From assembly GCF_001655775.1 (NCBI RefSeq), contig NZ_LXFF01000016.1, positions 1 to 64,000 of the forward strand: DNA of 64,000 bases, read 5' to 3'. The notes beneath the pieces are model-generated. The model was not told the origin of the DNA. It was given only the letters and a program-made list of their open reading frames with translations, and made no database searches. Position numbers and translations under genes: made by a program. Position 1 is the stretch's first letter, and each line of letters begins with the position of its first letter. This DNA is from Candidatus Arthromitus sp. SFB-turkey (lineage in GTDB: Bacteria > Bacillota > Clostridia > Clostridiales > Clostridiaceae). Of the stretch, positions 52,316-61,325 are shown piece after piece.

Positions 52316-52927
52316 ATGTTACATATACTTAATACTTTAGAGAGAGAGTTTTCAAAAAGATTTATCGAATCTTTAAATTTTGGGATTGAAAATATTGAGA
52401 ATGAATATTTTTTACGAGTTCTTGAGGTTAATAAGTCAGATGATTGTGATGATATAAATAATATAACTTTTGAAGATCATAATTTGAGATTTGAAGATAG
52501 GATTTTTAGATTTTTTGAAGATATTTTCAAGTTGAATAATAATTCTGTATTCGTTGGGAATTTTAATATAAATACAATTGAGAATATGAAAATTTTATAT
52601 ATGTTAAGAGATTTGGATTATAGAGATTCTATAAAACTTATAAATATTTTACGTTCTCATATAAGAGAAGAAGAGGCATATAAAGTTAATGATTTTGATG
52701 TTTTCAAAATGTTTTTGACTTTATGTACTAGAGAAATTCATTTTCCAAGTTTTTATTTTAATAAATTAGATATAATGGTTTTTACACATTATGATTTATC
52801 AACTTTAATGTTTTTTAAAGATGAAAATTATATTCACACATATATGCAACTTGCTAAAGTGAATGATCTTAATTTAAGAGAAAAAGAGACTCAAATAAAA
52901 ATAAAACCTCTTATAGAAGTTTTGTAG
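52316..52927 (+). CDS. hypothetical protein
   Basis: A 203-residue acidic soluble protein from ATG 52316 (GGGGGGT ribosome site). Predicted mostly helical, Asn/Asp/Phe-rich; two clusters of charged residues at ~40-60 (Asp-Asp-Cys-Asp-Asp) and ~115-125. Unknown family. A TATAAT at 52270-52275 serves as a likely -10 element, and a terminator follows, so it is monocistronic. Confidence 0.6.
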   Translation: MLHILNTLEREFSKRFIESLNFGIENIENEYFLRVLEVNKSDDCDDINNITFEDHNLRFEDRIFRFFEDIFKLNNNSVFVGNFNINTIENMKILYMLRDLDYRDSIKLINILRSHIREEEAYKVNDFDVFKMFLTLCTREIHFPSFYFNKLDIMVFTHYDLSTLMFFKDENYIHTYMQLAKVNDLNLREKETQIKIKPLIEVL

Positions 52928-52960
52928 GAGTAGCATTGTTTAATGCTACTCTTTTGTTTT
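52928..52960 (+). terminator. intrinsic terminator
   Basis: GAGTAGCAT / ATGCTACTC stem with a six-base loop and T run, just after the stop at 52927. Confidence 0.85.
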
Positions 52961-52981
52961 TTAAATTATTTGTATTTAATA

Positions 52982-53010
52982 TTGCAATTTGATATTTATG
53001 AGGGTAAAAT
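52982..53010 (+). promoter_or_regulatory. promoter of the suf operon
   Basis: TTGCAA (52982-52987), 17-bp spacer, TAAAAT (53005-53010), about 70 bp before sufC. No clear IscR- or Fur-type palindrome was found next to it. Confidence 0.5.
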
Positions 53011-53079
53011 AAAATTGTTTTTAATTCATACTAAAAAGGTATAAATTATTTATTTTGTAGATTAAAAGGAGTTCATTTT

Positions 53080-53820
53080 ATGAATTTATTAGATATAAAA
53101 AATTTAATTGTAAGTGTAAATGAAAAGAGAGTTTTAAATAATGTAAATCTTTCTGTTAATAAAGGAGAAGTACATATTATACTTGGACCAAATGGTAGTG
53201 GAAAATCGTCGCTTTCTATGAGTATTTTGGGAAATCCAAAATATAAAATCGAAAGTGGAGAGATTTTTTTTGAAGGGGAAAAAATAAATGATTTAAAACC
53301 TGATGAAAGAGCTAGAAAAGGTATGTTTTTATGTTTTCAACAAGTTCAAGAGATAGAAGGATTAGTTTATAAAGATTATTTAAGAGAACTTAAAACAAAA
53401 GTTAAAAATGAAAAACCCGATTTAATGTTTAATATGAATTTAGGGAAAAAATTTGGAGAAGTTGGATTAAATGAATCTCACATGATGAGATATTTAAATG
53501 AAGGTTTTTCTGGTGGAGAAAAGAAAAAGAGTGAACTTTTACAAATGAAATTTTTAAATCCTAAGTTAATTATTTTGGATGAAATTGATTCAGGACTTGA
53601 TATAGATGCGATTCGTTCTGTTTGTGCATCTCTTAAAGAGTTATTAACAGAAGATAAAGCAGTAATTATTATAACTCATAGAGAGGAAGTAATACGTGAA
53701 TTAAATGTTACTCATGTTCATGTTTTAAGAAATGGGGAAAATATAAAAACGGGAAATATAGAGTTATTTAATGAAATTAATAAAAAAGGATATTCAGATA
53801 TTTTGAAGGGAAATGATTAG
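53080..53820 (+). CDS. sufC: Fe-S cluster assembly ATPase SufC
   Basis: A 246-residue ABC-type ATPase. Walker A Gly-Pro-Asn-Gly-Ser-Gly-Lys-Ser-Ser, signature Phe-Ser-Gly-Gly-Glu-Lys-Lys-Lys-Ser-Glu, Walker B Leu-Ile-Ile-Leu-Asp-Glu-Ile-Asp-Ser-Gly-Leu-Asp, H-loop His in Ile-Ile-Thr-His-Arg. The Lys-Lys in the signature and the Ile-Asp-Ser-Gly-Leu after Walker B are typical of SufC. It drives conformational change of the SufB-SufD scaffold. First gene of sufCBDSU; strong AAAGGAG site. SufB starts 2 bp after its stop. Confidence 0.96.
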   Translation: MNLLDIKNLIVSVNEKRVLNNVNLSVNKGEVHIILGPNGSGKSSLSMSILGNPKYKIESGEIFFEGEKINDLKPDERARKGMFLCFQQVQEIEGLVYKDYLRELKTKVKNEKPDLMFNMNLGKKFGEVGLNESHMMRYLNEGFSGGEKKKSELLQMKFLNPKLIILDEIDSGLDIDAIRSVCASLKELLTEDKAVIIITHREEVIRELNVTHVHVLRNGENIKTGNIELFNEINKKGYSDILKGND

Positions 53821-53822
53821 TA

Positions 53823-55208
53823 ATGAGAATAGATGATATAGATAGAAGCAGGTATGATTTTAAGGAGGAAAACTATGAAGAATTTATAAGTAATAGAGGT
53901 TTATCGCCTGAAATTATTTTAGAAATTTCTAAGAAAAAAGATGAGCCTAAATGGATGACGGATTTTAGATTAAAATCTCTTGAAATTTATAATAGTATTC
54001 CTCTTCCTGTTTGGGGACCTAACATTGATGAATTAAATATTGAAAATATTGTTTCTTATGTTAAACCAAAAAGTAGTTTTTCAGATGACTGGGAAAAAAC
54101 TCCAGAATATATAAAAGATACATTTGATAAATTAGGGATTTTAAATGCTGAGAAAGAAAGTTTAGCTGGGGTAGAAGCTCAGTATGATTCGGAAGTTGTA
54201 TACCATAATGTTCGAGAAGATTTAAAAGCTCAAGGTGTAATATATATGCACATGGAACTTGCGTTAAAAGAACATGAAGAACTTGTAAAAAAATATTTTA
54301 TGAAACTTGTACCACCAAATGATCATAAATTTGCGGCGCTTCATGGAGCAGTGTGGTCAGGAGGTTCTTTTATATATATACCTAAAGGAGTTAAAGTTGA
54401 AATTCCTCTTCAATCTTATTTTAGATTGAACGCTAAAGGTGCTGGTCAATTTGAACATACTTTAATCGTTGTTGATGAGGGAGCTTATTTGAGTTTCATT
54501 GAGGGATGTTCTGCACCTAAACATAATGTATATAATTTGCATGCTGGATGTGTTGAGTTATTTGTAAAAGAAAATGCAACTCTAAGATATTCAACAATTG
54601 AAAATTGGTCTAAGAATATGTTTAATTTAAATACTAAGCGTTCTATGGTTGAGAAAAATGGAAGAATAGAGTGGGTGTCAGGTTCATTTGGATCAAAAGT
54701 TTCTATGCTTTATCCAATGAGTATTTTAAGAGGAGAAAATGCAACGTGTGATTTTTTAGGAATTTCTTTTGCGTCAGAAGGGCAATGTTTAGACACTGGA
54801 GCTAAAGTTGTTCATGCTGCACCAAATACTTATTCTAATATTTGTTCAAAGTCTATTGCTAAGTCTGGAGGAGTTGGAAATTATAGAGGGATGGTAACTT
54901 TTAAGAAAAATGCACAAGGATCTAAAACTAATATTACGTGCGATTCTCTTATATTAGATGATGAATCTTCATCAGATACTATTCCGTATGTTGAAATAAA
55001 TTGTGAAAATGTAGACGTTGGACATGAAGCGAGAATTGGAAATATAAGTGATGAAAAAATATTTTATCTTCAAGCTAGAGGACTTAGTGAAGAAGATGCA
55101 AAGGCTCTTATTGTTAGAGGATTTGCTGAGGAAATTTCTAAGGAATTACCACTTGAGTATGCGGTTGAGATGAATAATCTTATAAATGTTGAGATGCAGG
55201 GGTTATAA
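53823..55208 (+). CDS. sufB: Fe-S cluster scaffold SufB
   Basis: A 461-residue scaffold with the right-handed beta-helix core: Gly-Val-Glu-Ala-Gln-Tyr-Asp-Ser-Glu, Leu-His-Gly-Ala-Val-Trp-Ser-Gly-Gly-Ser-Phe-Ile-Tyr-Ile-Pro, Glu-Gly-Cys-Ser-Ala-Pro, and His-Glu-Ala-Arg-Ile-Gly-Asn-Ile-Ser-Asp-Glu near the end. Cysteines around the Cys-Ser-Ala-Pro segment and in the later Asn-Cys-Glu are in the usual places. Length typical. Its stop and the sufD start are 1 bp apart. Confidence 0.96.
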   Translation: MRIDDIDRSRYDFKEENYEEFISNRGLSPEIILEISKKKDEPKWMTDFRLKSLEIYNSIPLPVWGPNIDELNIENIVSYVKPKSSFSDDWEKTPEYIKDTFDKLGILNAEKESLAGVEAQYDSEVVYHNVREDLKAQGVIYMHMELALKEHEELVKKYFMKLVPPNDHKFAALHGAVWSGGSFIYIPKGVKVEIPLQSYFRLNAKGAGQFEHTLIVVDEGAYLSFIEGCSAPKHNVYNLHAGCVELFVKENATLRYSTIENWSKNMFNLNTKRSMVEKNGRIEWVSGSFGSKVSMLYPMSILRGENATCDFLGISFASEGQCLDTGAKVVHAAPNTYSNICSKSIAKSGGVGNYRGMVTFKKNAQGSKTNITCDSLILDDESSSDTIPYVEINCENVDVGHEARIGNISDEKIFYLQARGLSEEDAKALIVRGFAEEISKELPLEYAVEMNNLINVEMQGL

Positions 55209-55209
55209 T

Positions 55210-56268
55210 ATGGATAAGGAAATTCAAAAAATTAGAGTTAATGAATCGGTTGTAAATACTTACAGTTATCTTAAAGGAAATTATAATGAAGATGAGTTTG
55301 TTTCTTCCTTAAAAAATGATTCAAAATTTGAAATAATTAATGATGATGAAACTCATTTTAATTTTGATAAGACTTTAAGTAATGATGAAATAGATTCAAT
55401 TTGTGAAAAAATAAATGCTGGTGTAAATGAAAAAATCGTAAAAGATTTTTACAATGGTAAATTTATAAATATAAGATTCAAAAATAAATCAACTTTAAAT
55501 ATAAAAAATTTATTGGAAGAAAATTTATCAACTGCAGTTTTTAATGTTGAATGTGATACATATGATTCGCATTTATATTTTTATAGTGAAATTTTAGGTA
55601 GTGGTGATCAATTTAATTATCTTTATAACATAGACGTAAAAAATAATTCTAAAGTAACATTGGTGATTTTTTCAAATTCAAAATCTAAAGGATTTATAAA
55701 TCTTTTAGGTAACTGTGAAAGTAATTGTAATATAGAGGTTTTATTTATAAATGTAAATAAAAATAATGTTTATACTAACTGTAAGATTTATTTAAACGGT
55801 GAAAAGTCATGTAGTAATGTTGAGGTTTGTTATATTTGTTCTGAAAATCATAAATTTGATTACAATATAACTTCATCTATGATTGGAAAAGAAAGTATTT
55901 CTAATATTAATGGTAAAGGTGTTTTACTTGATAATGGTGAAAAAATTTTTAGAGGTACAGTTGATTTCCAAAAAGGGTGTTTAAATGCAGAAGGTTGTGA
56001 AAATGAAGAGGTAATTATTTTGAGTAAGAATGTTAAAAATCAATCATTACCGCTTTTATTGTGTAAGGAAAAAAATGTTAAAGGTTCCCATGGCTTTACA
56101 GCAAATTCAATTGATGAAGATAAAATATTTTATCTTTTAAGTCGAGGTTTTAATGAAAAGGAAGCTAAAGGACTTATTTTGAGAGGTAAATTTTTAAATT
56201 TGTTAAAAGAAGTTAAAAATGAAGAGATTGTAGATAAATTTATGAATCTTTTAATGGAGGCAATTTAA
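55210..56268 (+). CDS. sufD: Fe-S cluster assembly protein SufD
   Basis: About 352 residues from ATG 55210 (AGGGG site; a longer frame to 55186 overlaps sufB). More diverged than SufB, as is common: the N-terminal half is Asn/Lys-rich and the beta-helix core is recognised from Gly-Thr-Val-Asp-Phe-Gln-Lys-Gly and from His-Gly-Phe-Thr-Ala-Asn-Ser-Ile-Asp-Glu-Asp-Lys-Ile-Phe-Tyr-Leu near the end. Forms the SufBC2D scaffold. Unusually rich in Cys (about nine). Confidence 0.88.
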   Translation: MDKEIQKIRVNESVVNTYSYLKGNYNEDEFVSSLKNDSKFEIINDDETHFNFDKTLSNDEIDSICEKINAGVNEKIVKDFYNGKFINIRFKNKSTLNIKNLLEENLSTAVFNVECDTYDSHLYFYSEILGSGDQFNYLYNIDVKNNSKVTLVIFSNSKSKGFINLLGNCESNCNIEVLFINVNKNNVYTNCKIYLNGEKSCSNVEVCYICSENHKFDYNITSSMIGKESISNINGKGVLLDNGEKIFRGTVDFQKGCLNAEGCENEEVIILSKNVKNQSLPLLLCKEKNVKGSHGFTANSIDEDKIFYLLSRGFNEKEAKGLILRGKFLNLLKEVKNEEIVDKFMNLLMEAI

Positions 56269-57495
56269 GTGGATGTTTATAAAATTAGGGAAGATTTCCC
56301 AGGTCTTTTAGCAAAAAATGATAAAAATATTCTGATTACTTATTTTGATAATGCTGCAACTAGTTTAAAACCTAAATGTGTTCTTGATTCTGCCTTTGAT
56401 GTTTATGTGAATTCTTTTGGAAATGCTAATAGAGGTTCTCATACTATGGGAGTAAGAGCTTCTTTGATTATGGATAAAACACGGGAAACTGTAAAAAAAT
56501 TTATTGGAGCGAAAGATAAAAGAAATATAATTTTTACAAAAGGTGCAACGGAAGCTTTAAATATAATTGTATTTTCATATGCAATGAAGAATTTAAAAGA
56601 GGGTGATGAGATTTTAATTGGGATAGATTCTCATCATGCTAATTTAGTTCCTTGGAAGGTAATGTGTAAAGATAAAGGAATTAAGTTAAACTATTTTTAT
56701 GTTAATGAAAATGGTGAAATTTTAATTGATGATTTTATAGAGAAGTTAAATAGAGAACCTAAATTAGTTTCATTTACTCCAGTAACTAATACTTTTGGAG
56801 TTGTGCATGATTATAAAAAAATTATAAAAATGTGCAAAAATATTAATGCAAAAGTTATAATTGATGCCTCTCAATCAATGACTCATATTAAATTTAATGT
56901 ATATGAAGATGAGATTGATTTTTTAGTTTTTTCTGGTCATAAAATTTTATCACCGCAAGGAGTAGGAGTTTTATACGTTAGTGATAAAATTATAAATAAT
57001 ATGAATCCATTTTTATATGGAGGAGATATGATTGATTACGTTTTTGAAGATGAGGTAACTTTTAAAAATTATTTTGAAGCATTTGAAGGTGGAACTCAAA
57101 ATGTATCATCAATTTCAGGATTAAATTGTGCTATAGAATACATAAATAGTATAGGACTTGATGAAATAATAAATTATGAAGATGAATTAAAAAAGTATTT
57201 TTTAAATAAGAGTAAAGAAATTGAAGATTTTATATTATACGGACCAAATAATTTAGAAAATAGGGTTTGTGTTTTTTCGTTTAATATAAAAGATGTTCAT
57301 TCTCATGATGTTTCTACGATTTTAGATTCTTTTGGAATTGCAGTTAGATCAGGACATCATTGTGCTCAACCCTTTATGAGAAGATTGGGTTTAAATTCTA
57401 CAACTAGAGCGAGTTTATATTTTTATAATACTAAAGATGAAATTGATTACTTTTTTGAAAAAGTTGGGAATATAAGAAATATTTTAAAATTTTGA
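56269..57495 (+). CDS. sufS: cysteine desulfurase SufS
   Basis: A 408-residue PLP enzyme that takes sulfur from cysteine. GTG start (56269) directly after the sufD stop, with GGAGG 8 bp upstream inside sufD. Tyr-Phe-Asp-Asn-Ala-Ala-Thr at the start, PLP Asp/His region Asp-Ala-Ser-Gln-Ser, Schiff-base Lys in Phe-Ser-Gly-His-Lys-Ile-Leu-Ser-Pro, and catalytic Cys in Arg-Ser-Gly-His-His-Cys-Ala-Gln-Pro. Group II type, which works with SufU. Confidence 0.95.
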   Translation: MDVYKIREDFPGLLAKNDKNILITYFDNAATSLKPKCVLDSAFDVYVNSFGNANRGSHTMGVRASLIMDKTRETVKKFIGAKDKRNIIFTKGATEALNIIVFSYAMKNLKEGDEILIGIDSHHANLVPWKVMCKDKGIKLNYFYVNENGEILIDDFIEKLNREPKLVSFTPVTNTFGVVHDYKKIIKMCKNINAKVIIDASQSMTHIKFNVYEDEIDFLVFSGHKILSPQGVGVLYVSDKIINNMNPFLYGGDMIDYVFEDEVTFKNYFEAFEGGTQNVSSISGLNCAIEYINSIGLDEIINYEDELKKYFLNKSKEIEDFILYGPNNLENRVCVFSFNIKDVHSHDVSTILDSFGIAVRSGHHCAQPFMRRLGLNSTTRASLYFYNTKDEIDYFFEKVGNIRNILKF

Positions 57496-57505
57496 GGTGA
57501 TAGAA

Positions 57506-57922
57506 ATGAATCTCGAAGAATTGTATAAAGATACAATTTTGTATCACGGTAGAAATACAGAAAATAAAAGAGAAGTATCTCCTTGTGATGTGAAAAAACG
57601 AGGAGTAAATCATAGTTGTGGAGATGAAATAACTATTTCACTTCGAGTTCGTGATGGAATTATTGATGATGTTGCGTTTTTAGGTTATGGATGTATGATT
57701 TCTATGGCATCGACTTCTATTATGATTGATCTTGTTAAAGGTAAAAAAGTTGAGGAAGCAAAGGAATATATTGATATTTTTATACGAATGATAAAAAGAG
57801 AAGCGACAGATGAGGAAATAAAAAAGTTGGGAGATGGATTAGTTTTCCAAAATATTCAAAATATGCCAGCTAGAGTAAAATGTGCCACACTTGCTTGGCA
57901 TACATTAGATGAAATAATATAA
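57506..57922 (+). CDS. sufU: SufU-type sulfur transfer / scaffold protein
   Basis: About 138 residues from ATG 57506 (GAGGTGA 6 bp upstream). Zinc/cluster ligands are visible: Ser-Cys38-Gly-Asp40, Gly-Tyr-Gly-Cys63, and Val-Lys-Cys126-Ala-Thr-Leu-Ala-Trp. An insert between the second and third Cys, as expected for SufU rather than IscU, is present. Completes sufCBDSU. There is an additional Cys at 27. Confidence 0.93.
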   Translation: MNLEELYKDTILYHGRNTENKREVSPCDVKKRGVNHSCGDEITISLRVRDGIIDDVAFLGYGCMISMASTSIMIDLVKGKKVEEAKEYIDIFIRMIKREATDEEIKKLGDGLVFQNIQNMPARVKCATLAWHTLDEII

Positions 57923-57925
57923 ATA

Positions 57926-57967
57926 ATGGCTACGTATTTTTAAAAATTTACGTAGCTATATTTTTTA
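57926..57967 (+). terminator. terminator of the suf operon
   Basis: TGGCTACGTA / TACGTAGCTA stem (57927-57936, 57949-57958, one G-T pair), T run after 57960. Confidence 0.8.
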
Positions 57968-58032
57968 TGTTATAATTCTTTGGTAAATAATTTAAATTTT
58001 TAAGTTATGTTTTTAAAATGGAGGTTATGGAA

Positions 58033-58590
58033 ATGAATAATTATGATTCTAATGGTGAATTAGAAAAGCATGATAATAATTCAATAGTTAGTGTTGAAAA
58101 TAAAACTAATGATTATGGACGTTTTGAAAATACTAAGGAAAAATTATCTGGAAGTTCTGTAGGTTATGTTTTAGGATTAATTGGATCAACATTCTCGTTT
58201 ATAATATGTTTTTTTGCAGGTATAGGAGTAATTTTATTTCAAAATTCATTTGGATTTGATGGTGTGGTTCAAAGATTTTTGGGAGAAATTATTGATGATA
58301 TTTATGATGAGTTTTTATATTTTGATACATTTTTGTATTCACAAGAATTTTTACAAAATGTTTTTGATGAAATTTTAAAGTTTGGTATTGTTTTATTTGT
58401 GATAATTTTAATTGGATTTATTTTAGGCATTATTGGAACTGTAAAATCTTGGAAAAATGTAAGTATAGCATCTTCTTCACTTATGATAGTTGGAGGTGTT
58501 TTTTCACTGTTTTGTTTAATAACACCAGGAATTCTTTTAATTGTAGGTGGTGGCTTAAATATGAAATGTGCTGTAGAAAGGTTAAAATAG
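58033..58590 (+). CDS. DUF4064-like membrane protein, copy 1
   Basis: About 185 residues from ATG 58033 (GGAGGT ~10 bp upstream). A polar N-terminal tail of ~45 residues, then four transmembrane helices in two pairs: Gly-Tyr-Val-Leu-Gly-Leu-Ile-Gly-Ser and Phe-Ile-Leu-Gly-Ile-Ile-Gly-Thr-Val, ending with Ser-Ser-Ser-Leu-Met-Ile-Val-Gly-Gly-Val and Pro-Gly-Ile-Leu-Leu-Ile. The layout recalls DUF4064. An extended -10 (TGTTATAAT, ending 57976) lies upstream. Paralogue of the gene at 58744. Confidence 0.6.
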   Translation: MNNYDSNGELEKHDNNSIVSVENKTNDYGRFENTKEKLSGSSVGYVLGLIGSTFSFIICFFAGIGVILFQNSFGFDGVVQRFLGEIIDDIYDEFLYFDTFLYSQEFLQNVFDEILKFGIVLFVIILIGFILGIIGTVKSWKNVSIASSSLMIVGGVFSLFCLITPGILLIVGGGLNMKCAVERLK

Positions 58591-58628
58591 CATTTTGAAC
58601 TCGGAAACAATATAAAATTATTTTTTTA

Positions 58629-58671
58629 GATATGCTCATGTGTAATAATTTTCCATATGAGTATTTTTTAT
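58629..58671 (+). terminator. probable terminator after membrane protein copy 1
   Basis: Imperfect stem of ATATGCTCAT with ATGAGTAT, followed by a T run. The T run lies next to the promoter of copy 2. Confidence 0.55.
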
Positions 58672-58743
58672 TTATATACAAATGTGTGGTATAATTATTA
58701 TAAAAATTTTAGTTTTATTAGTAATAATTTTTTTGGAGGTAAC

Positions 58744-59208
58744 ATGGAAACTATAGAATGTGGAAATAATAGAAGAGAACCATGTAGAAGTACTGCAGGA
58801 TATATATTGGGATTAGTCGCATCAAGTTTATCGTTTATAGTGTGTTTTGTAACTGGAATCTTAGTATTTTCGTTTGACGGTTTAATTCAAAGTATATTTG
58901 GAGGACTTTGGGACGAATTTTACGAAGATATTTTTATGTTTGATATTTTTGTAGGTTTTGAAAAGTTTTTTATTGGTGTTATGGAAATTAGCACCATAAT
59001 TTTTTGGATTATGGTTATTGGTTTTATACTTGGTCTTATTGGTACACTTATTTCATTGAGAAAAGCAACAATATTATCATCTTCAATTATGATTATTGGA
59101 GGAGTATTTTCCATACTTTGTTTAATATTTCCAGGAGTTTTTTTAATTATAGGTGGAGTATTAAATATAAAATGTGTTAGGCTTAATTCAAAACTTAATG
59201 CAGAGTAA
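58744..59208 (+). CDS. DUF4064-like membrane protein, copy 2
   Basis: About 154 residues from ATG 58744 (GGAGGT 5 bp upstream; the longer frame to 58657 is not needed). Same four-helix design as copy 1: Ser-Thr-Ala-Gly-Tyr-Ile-Leu-Gly-Leu-Val, Gly-Phe-Ile-Leu-Gly-Leu-Ile-Gly-Thr, Ser-Ser-Ile-Met-Ile-Ile-Gly-Gly-Val-Phe-Ser, but with a shorter polar tail. TGGTATAAT (ending 58695) is an extended -10. It runs 32 bp before oadA, so read-through into the oad operon is possible. Confidence 0.6.
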   Translation: METIECGNNRREPCRSTAGYILGLVASSLSFIVCFVTGILVFSFDGLIQSIFGGLWDEFYEDIFMFDIFVGFEKFFIGVMEISTIIFWIMVIGFILGLIGTLISLRKATILSSSIMIIGGVFSILCLIFPGVFLIIGGVLNIKCVRLNSKLNAE

Positions 59209-59240
59209 ATTATTTTGGGAAAAAGGGAGTGTAAAAGGGG

Positions 59241-60623
59241 TTGAATAAATTTAAAATAACTGAAACTTGTTTGAGAGATGGACATCAAAGTCTTATTGCC
59301 ACTCGACTTACAACGGATGAAATTTTGCCTATATTGGGCGAAATGGATAAAGTTGGATATAATGCGTTGGAAGTTTGGGGTGGCGCTACTTTTGATTCGT
59401 GTATAAGGTATTTAAATGAAGATCCTTGGGAAAGATTAAGAGAAATAAGAAAGATTATAAAAAATACAAAACTTCAAATGCTTCTTAGAGGGCAAAATAT
59501 TTTAGGATATAGACATTATGCAGATGATGTAGTAGAAAAATTTATATTTAAATCAATTGAAAATGGGATTGATATAATTAGAGTTTTTGATGCTTTAAAT
59601 GATTTGAGAAATTTAAAAACTTCGATTGATTCAGTAAAAAAATATGGGGCACATCTTCAAATAGCTATGAGTTATTCAATAAGCCCTGTTCATACTAATG
59701 AATATTATATAAAATTATCAAAGGATATTGAAAATATGGGAGCAGATTCTATATGTATAAAAGATATGTCAGGAATTTTACTTCCATATGAGGGATATGA
59801 ACTTATTAGAGAAATCAAAAAAAATATTTCAATTCCTTTAGAAATACATACTCATTCTACATGTGGTTTAGGAGAAATGTTATATTTAAAAGCTGTAGAA
59901 GCTGGTGCAGATATAATTGATACTGCAATTTCAACATTTGGGGGTGGAACAAGTCAACCACCAACAGAGTCAATAGTAAAATCATTTGAGAATACAAAAT
60001 ACAGTACCGGGATAGATTTTGAAAGACTGGAAGTTATTGCAGATTATTTTAAGCCTATAAGAGAAAAATATTTAGATCAAGGTATATTGAGTTCAAAATC
60101 ATATTATATAAATCCTCAGATAATTGAAACCCAATTACCAGGAGGAATGATTTCTAACATGGTAAATCAAATGAAGGCTCAAGGTGCAGAAAATAGGTTT
60201 GATGAGGTACTTGAAGAAATACCAAGAGTTAGGAAAGATTTAGGATATCCTCCTCTTGTTACTCCGCTTTCTCAAATGGTAGGGACTCAAGCAGTTATGA
60301 ATATTCTAAGTAAAGAAAAGTATAAGATGGTTTCAAAAGAGATAAAAGATTATATAAAAGGTTTGTATGGTAAACCTCCTGCAGAGATAGATAGTGATTT
60401 GAAGAAGAAAATTTTGGGTGATGAAGAAGAAATTACATGTAGACCAGCTGATTTAATTGAAAATGAATTTTTAAAATTTAAAGAAGAAAGTGCAAGTTTT
60501 GCAAAAAATGATGAGGATGTATTAAGTTATATTTTATTTCCACAAATCGCAAAAAATTTTTTGGAGAAAAAATATAATCAAAATGATAAGCAAGTTATTA
60601 ATATAAACTTAGAGTTTAATTAA
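59241..60623 (+). CDS. oadA: oxaloacetate decarboxylase alpha / carboxyltransferase subunit
   Basis: A 460-residue carboxyltransferase that moves CO2 from oxaloacetate to carrier biotin. Metal and active-site motifs: Arg-Asp-Gly-His-Gln-Ser at the start, Leu-Arg-Gly-Gln-Asn-Ile, Cys-Ile-Lys-Asp-Met-Ser-Gly with the key Lys, and His-Thr-His-Ser-Thr-Cys-Gly. It ends after the PYC_OADA domain; the biotin domain is a separate gene (oadC), as in several Clostridia. TTG start with AAGGGG. Pyruvate carboxylase subunit B is the alternative name, but the sodium-pump subunits downstream decide for Oad. Confidence 0.93.
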   Translation: MNKFKITETCLRDGHQSLIATRLTTDEILPILGEMDKVGYNALEVWGGATFDSCIRYLNEDPWERLREIRKIIKNTKLQMLLRGQNILGYRHYADDVVEKFIFKSIENGIDIIRVFDALNDLRNLKTSIDSVKKYGAHLQIAMSYSISPVHTNEYYIKLSKDIENMGADSICIKDMSGILLPYEGYELIREIKKNISIPLEIHTHSTCGLGEMLYLKAVEAGADIIDTAISTFGGGTSQPPTESIVKSFENTKYSTGIDFERLEVIADYFKPIREKYLDQGILSSKSYYINPQIIETQLPGGMISNMVNQMKAQGAENRFDEVLEEIPRVRKDLGYPPLVTPLSQMVGTQAVMNILSKEKYKMVSKEIKDYIKGLYGKPPAEIDSDLKKKILGDEEEITCRPADLIENEFLKFKEESASFAKNDEDVLSYILFPQIAKNFLEKKYNQNDKQVININLEFN

Positions 60624-60642
60624 AATAGGGAAGGGTGTTTAT

Positions 60643-60951
60643 ATGAATATAAACATTAATCTGAAGGACGCATTTATACTTTCAATATTTTGTATATTAA
60701 TAGTTTTTATTGTTTTGATGGTTATTTCGTTAAGTGTAAATTTGATTAGAATTTTTATGTATAAACAAGAGGATTTGTCTAAAACAAAATATACTTCAGA
60801 AATGAAGAAACGATTGGAAGAGAATCATAATTTAAAATTTGATGAAATAAAAGATGATGATATGTTAATTGCGGCATTTGTAGCGTCTATTGATGCTATA
60901 GAAGAAAATGATAATAAAACTGTTAGGATTAAAAGTATTAAAAGAATTTAG
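60643..60951 (+). CDS. oadG: oxaloacetate decarboxylase gamma-type subunit
   Basis: A 102-residue protein with one N-terminal transmembrane helix (about 9-32) and a charged cytoplasmic tail (Glu-Glu-Asn-His-Asn, Asp-Asp-Asp-Met). The tail contains Met-Leu-Ile-Ala-Ala-Phe-Val-Ala-Ser-Ile, as in OadG proteins. Small single-helix subunits that hold alpha and beta together are typical at this position. Sequence conservation in the family is low; the call rests mainly on architecture and order. Confidence 0.75.
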   Translation: MNININLKDAFILSIFCILIVFIVLMVISLSVNLIRIFMYKQEDLSKTKYTSEMKKRLEENHNLKFDEIKDDDMLIAAFVASIDAIEENDNKTVRIKSIKRI

Positions 60952-60964
60952 GAGGTATATTGTG

Positions 60965-61312
60965 ATGAAAATTTATAAGATAAAAGTTAATGGAAAAGTT
61001 TATGAAGTAGAAGTTGAAGTTTTTGAAAAAGAAGGAAGTATAGACAATGACAACAGTGTAAAAAGTACCTCCAATTCAGATTATAAATGTGAAAATAAAG
61101 GCGAATTAATTAAATCTCCTATGCAAGGAAATATAGTATCTTTAAAAGTAAAGAAAGGTGATAAAGTAGAAAAAGGTCATGTCCTACTGATTCTTGAAGC
61201 TATGAAAATGGAGAATGAAATTATATCTAGTGTTTCTGGAATTGTAGATGATATATTTGTGTCTGAAGGAAAAAGTGTAAATAGTGAAGAAGTTTTGTTA
61301 GTCATAAAATAG
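60965..61312 (+). CDS. oadC: biotin carboxyl carrier subunit
   Basis: About 115 residues from ATG 60965 (AGGAGGT ~9 bp upstream; the frame extends into oadG). After a short N-terminal domain (1-25) and a Ser/Asp linker, a biotinyl domain runs from ~47, with Glu-Ala-Met-Lys-Met-Glu-Asn and the biotinylated Lys at 81. Pro-Met-Gln-Gly-Asn-Ile precedes it as usual. It carries CO2 from OadA to the membrane subunit OadB. BirA at 17953-18723 is the likely loader. Confidence 0.92.
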   Translation: MKIYKIKVNGKVYEVEVEVFEKEGSIDNDNSVKSTSNSDYKCENKGELIKSPMQGNIVSLKVKKGDKVEKGHVLLILEAMKMENEIISSVSGIVDDIFVSEGKSVNSEEVLLVIK

Positions 61313-61325
61313 AGGAGATGAAAAT

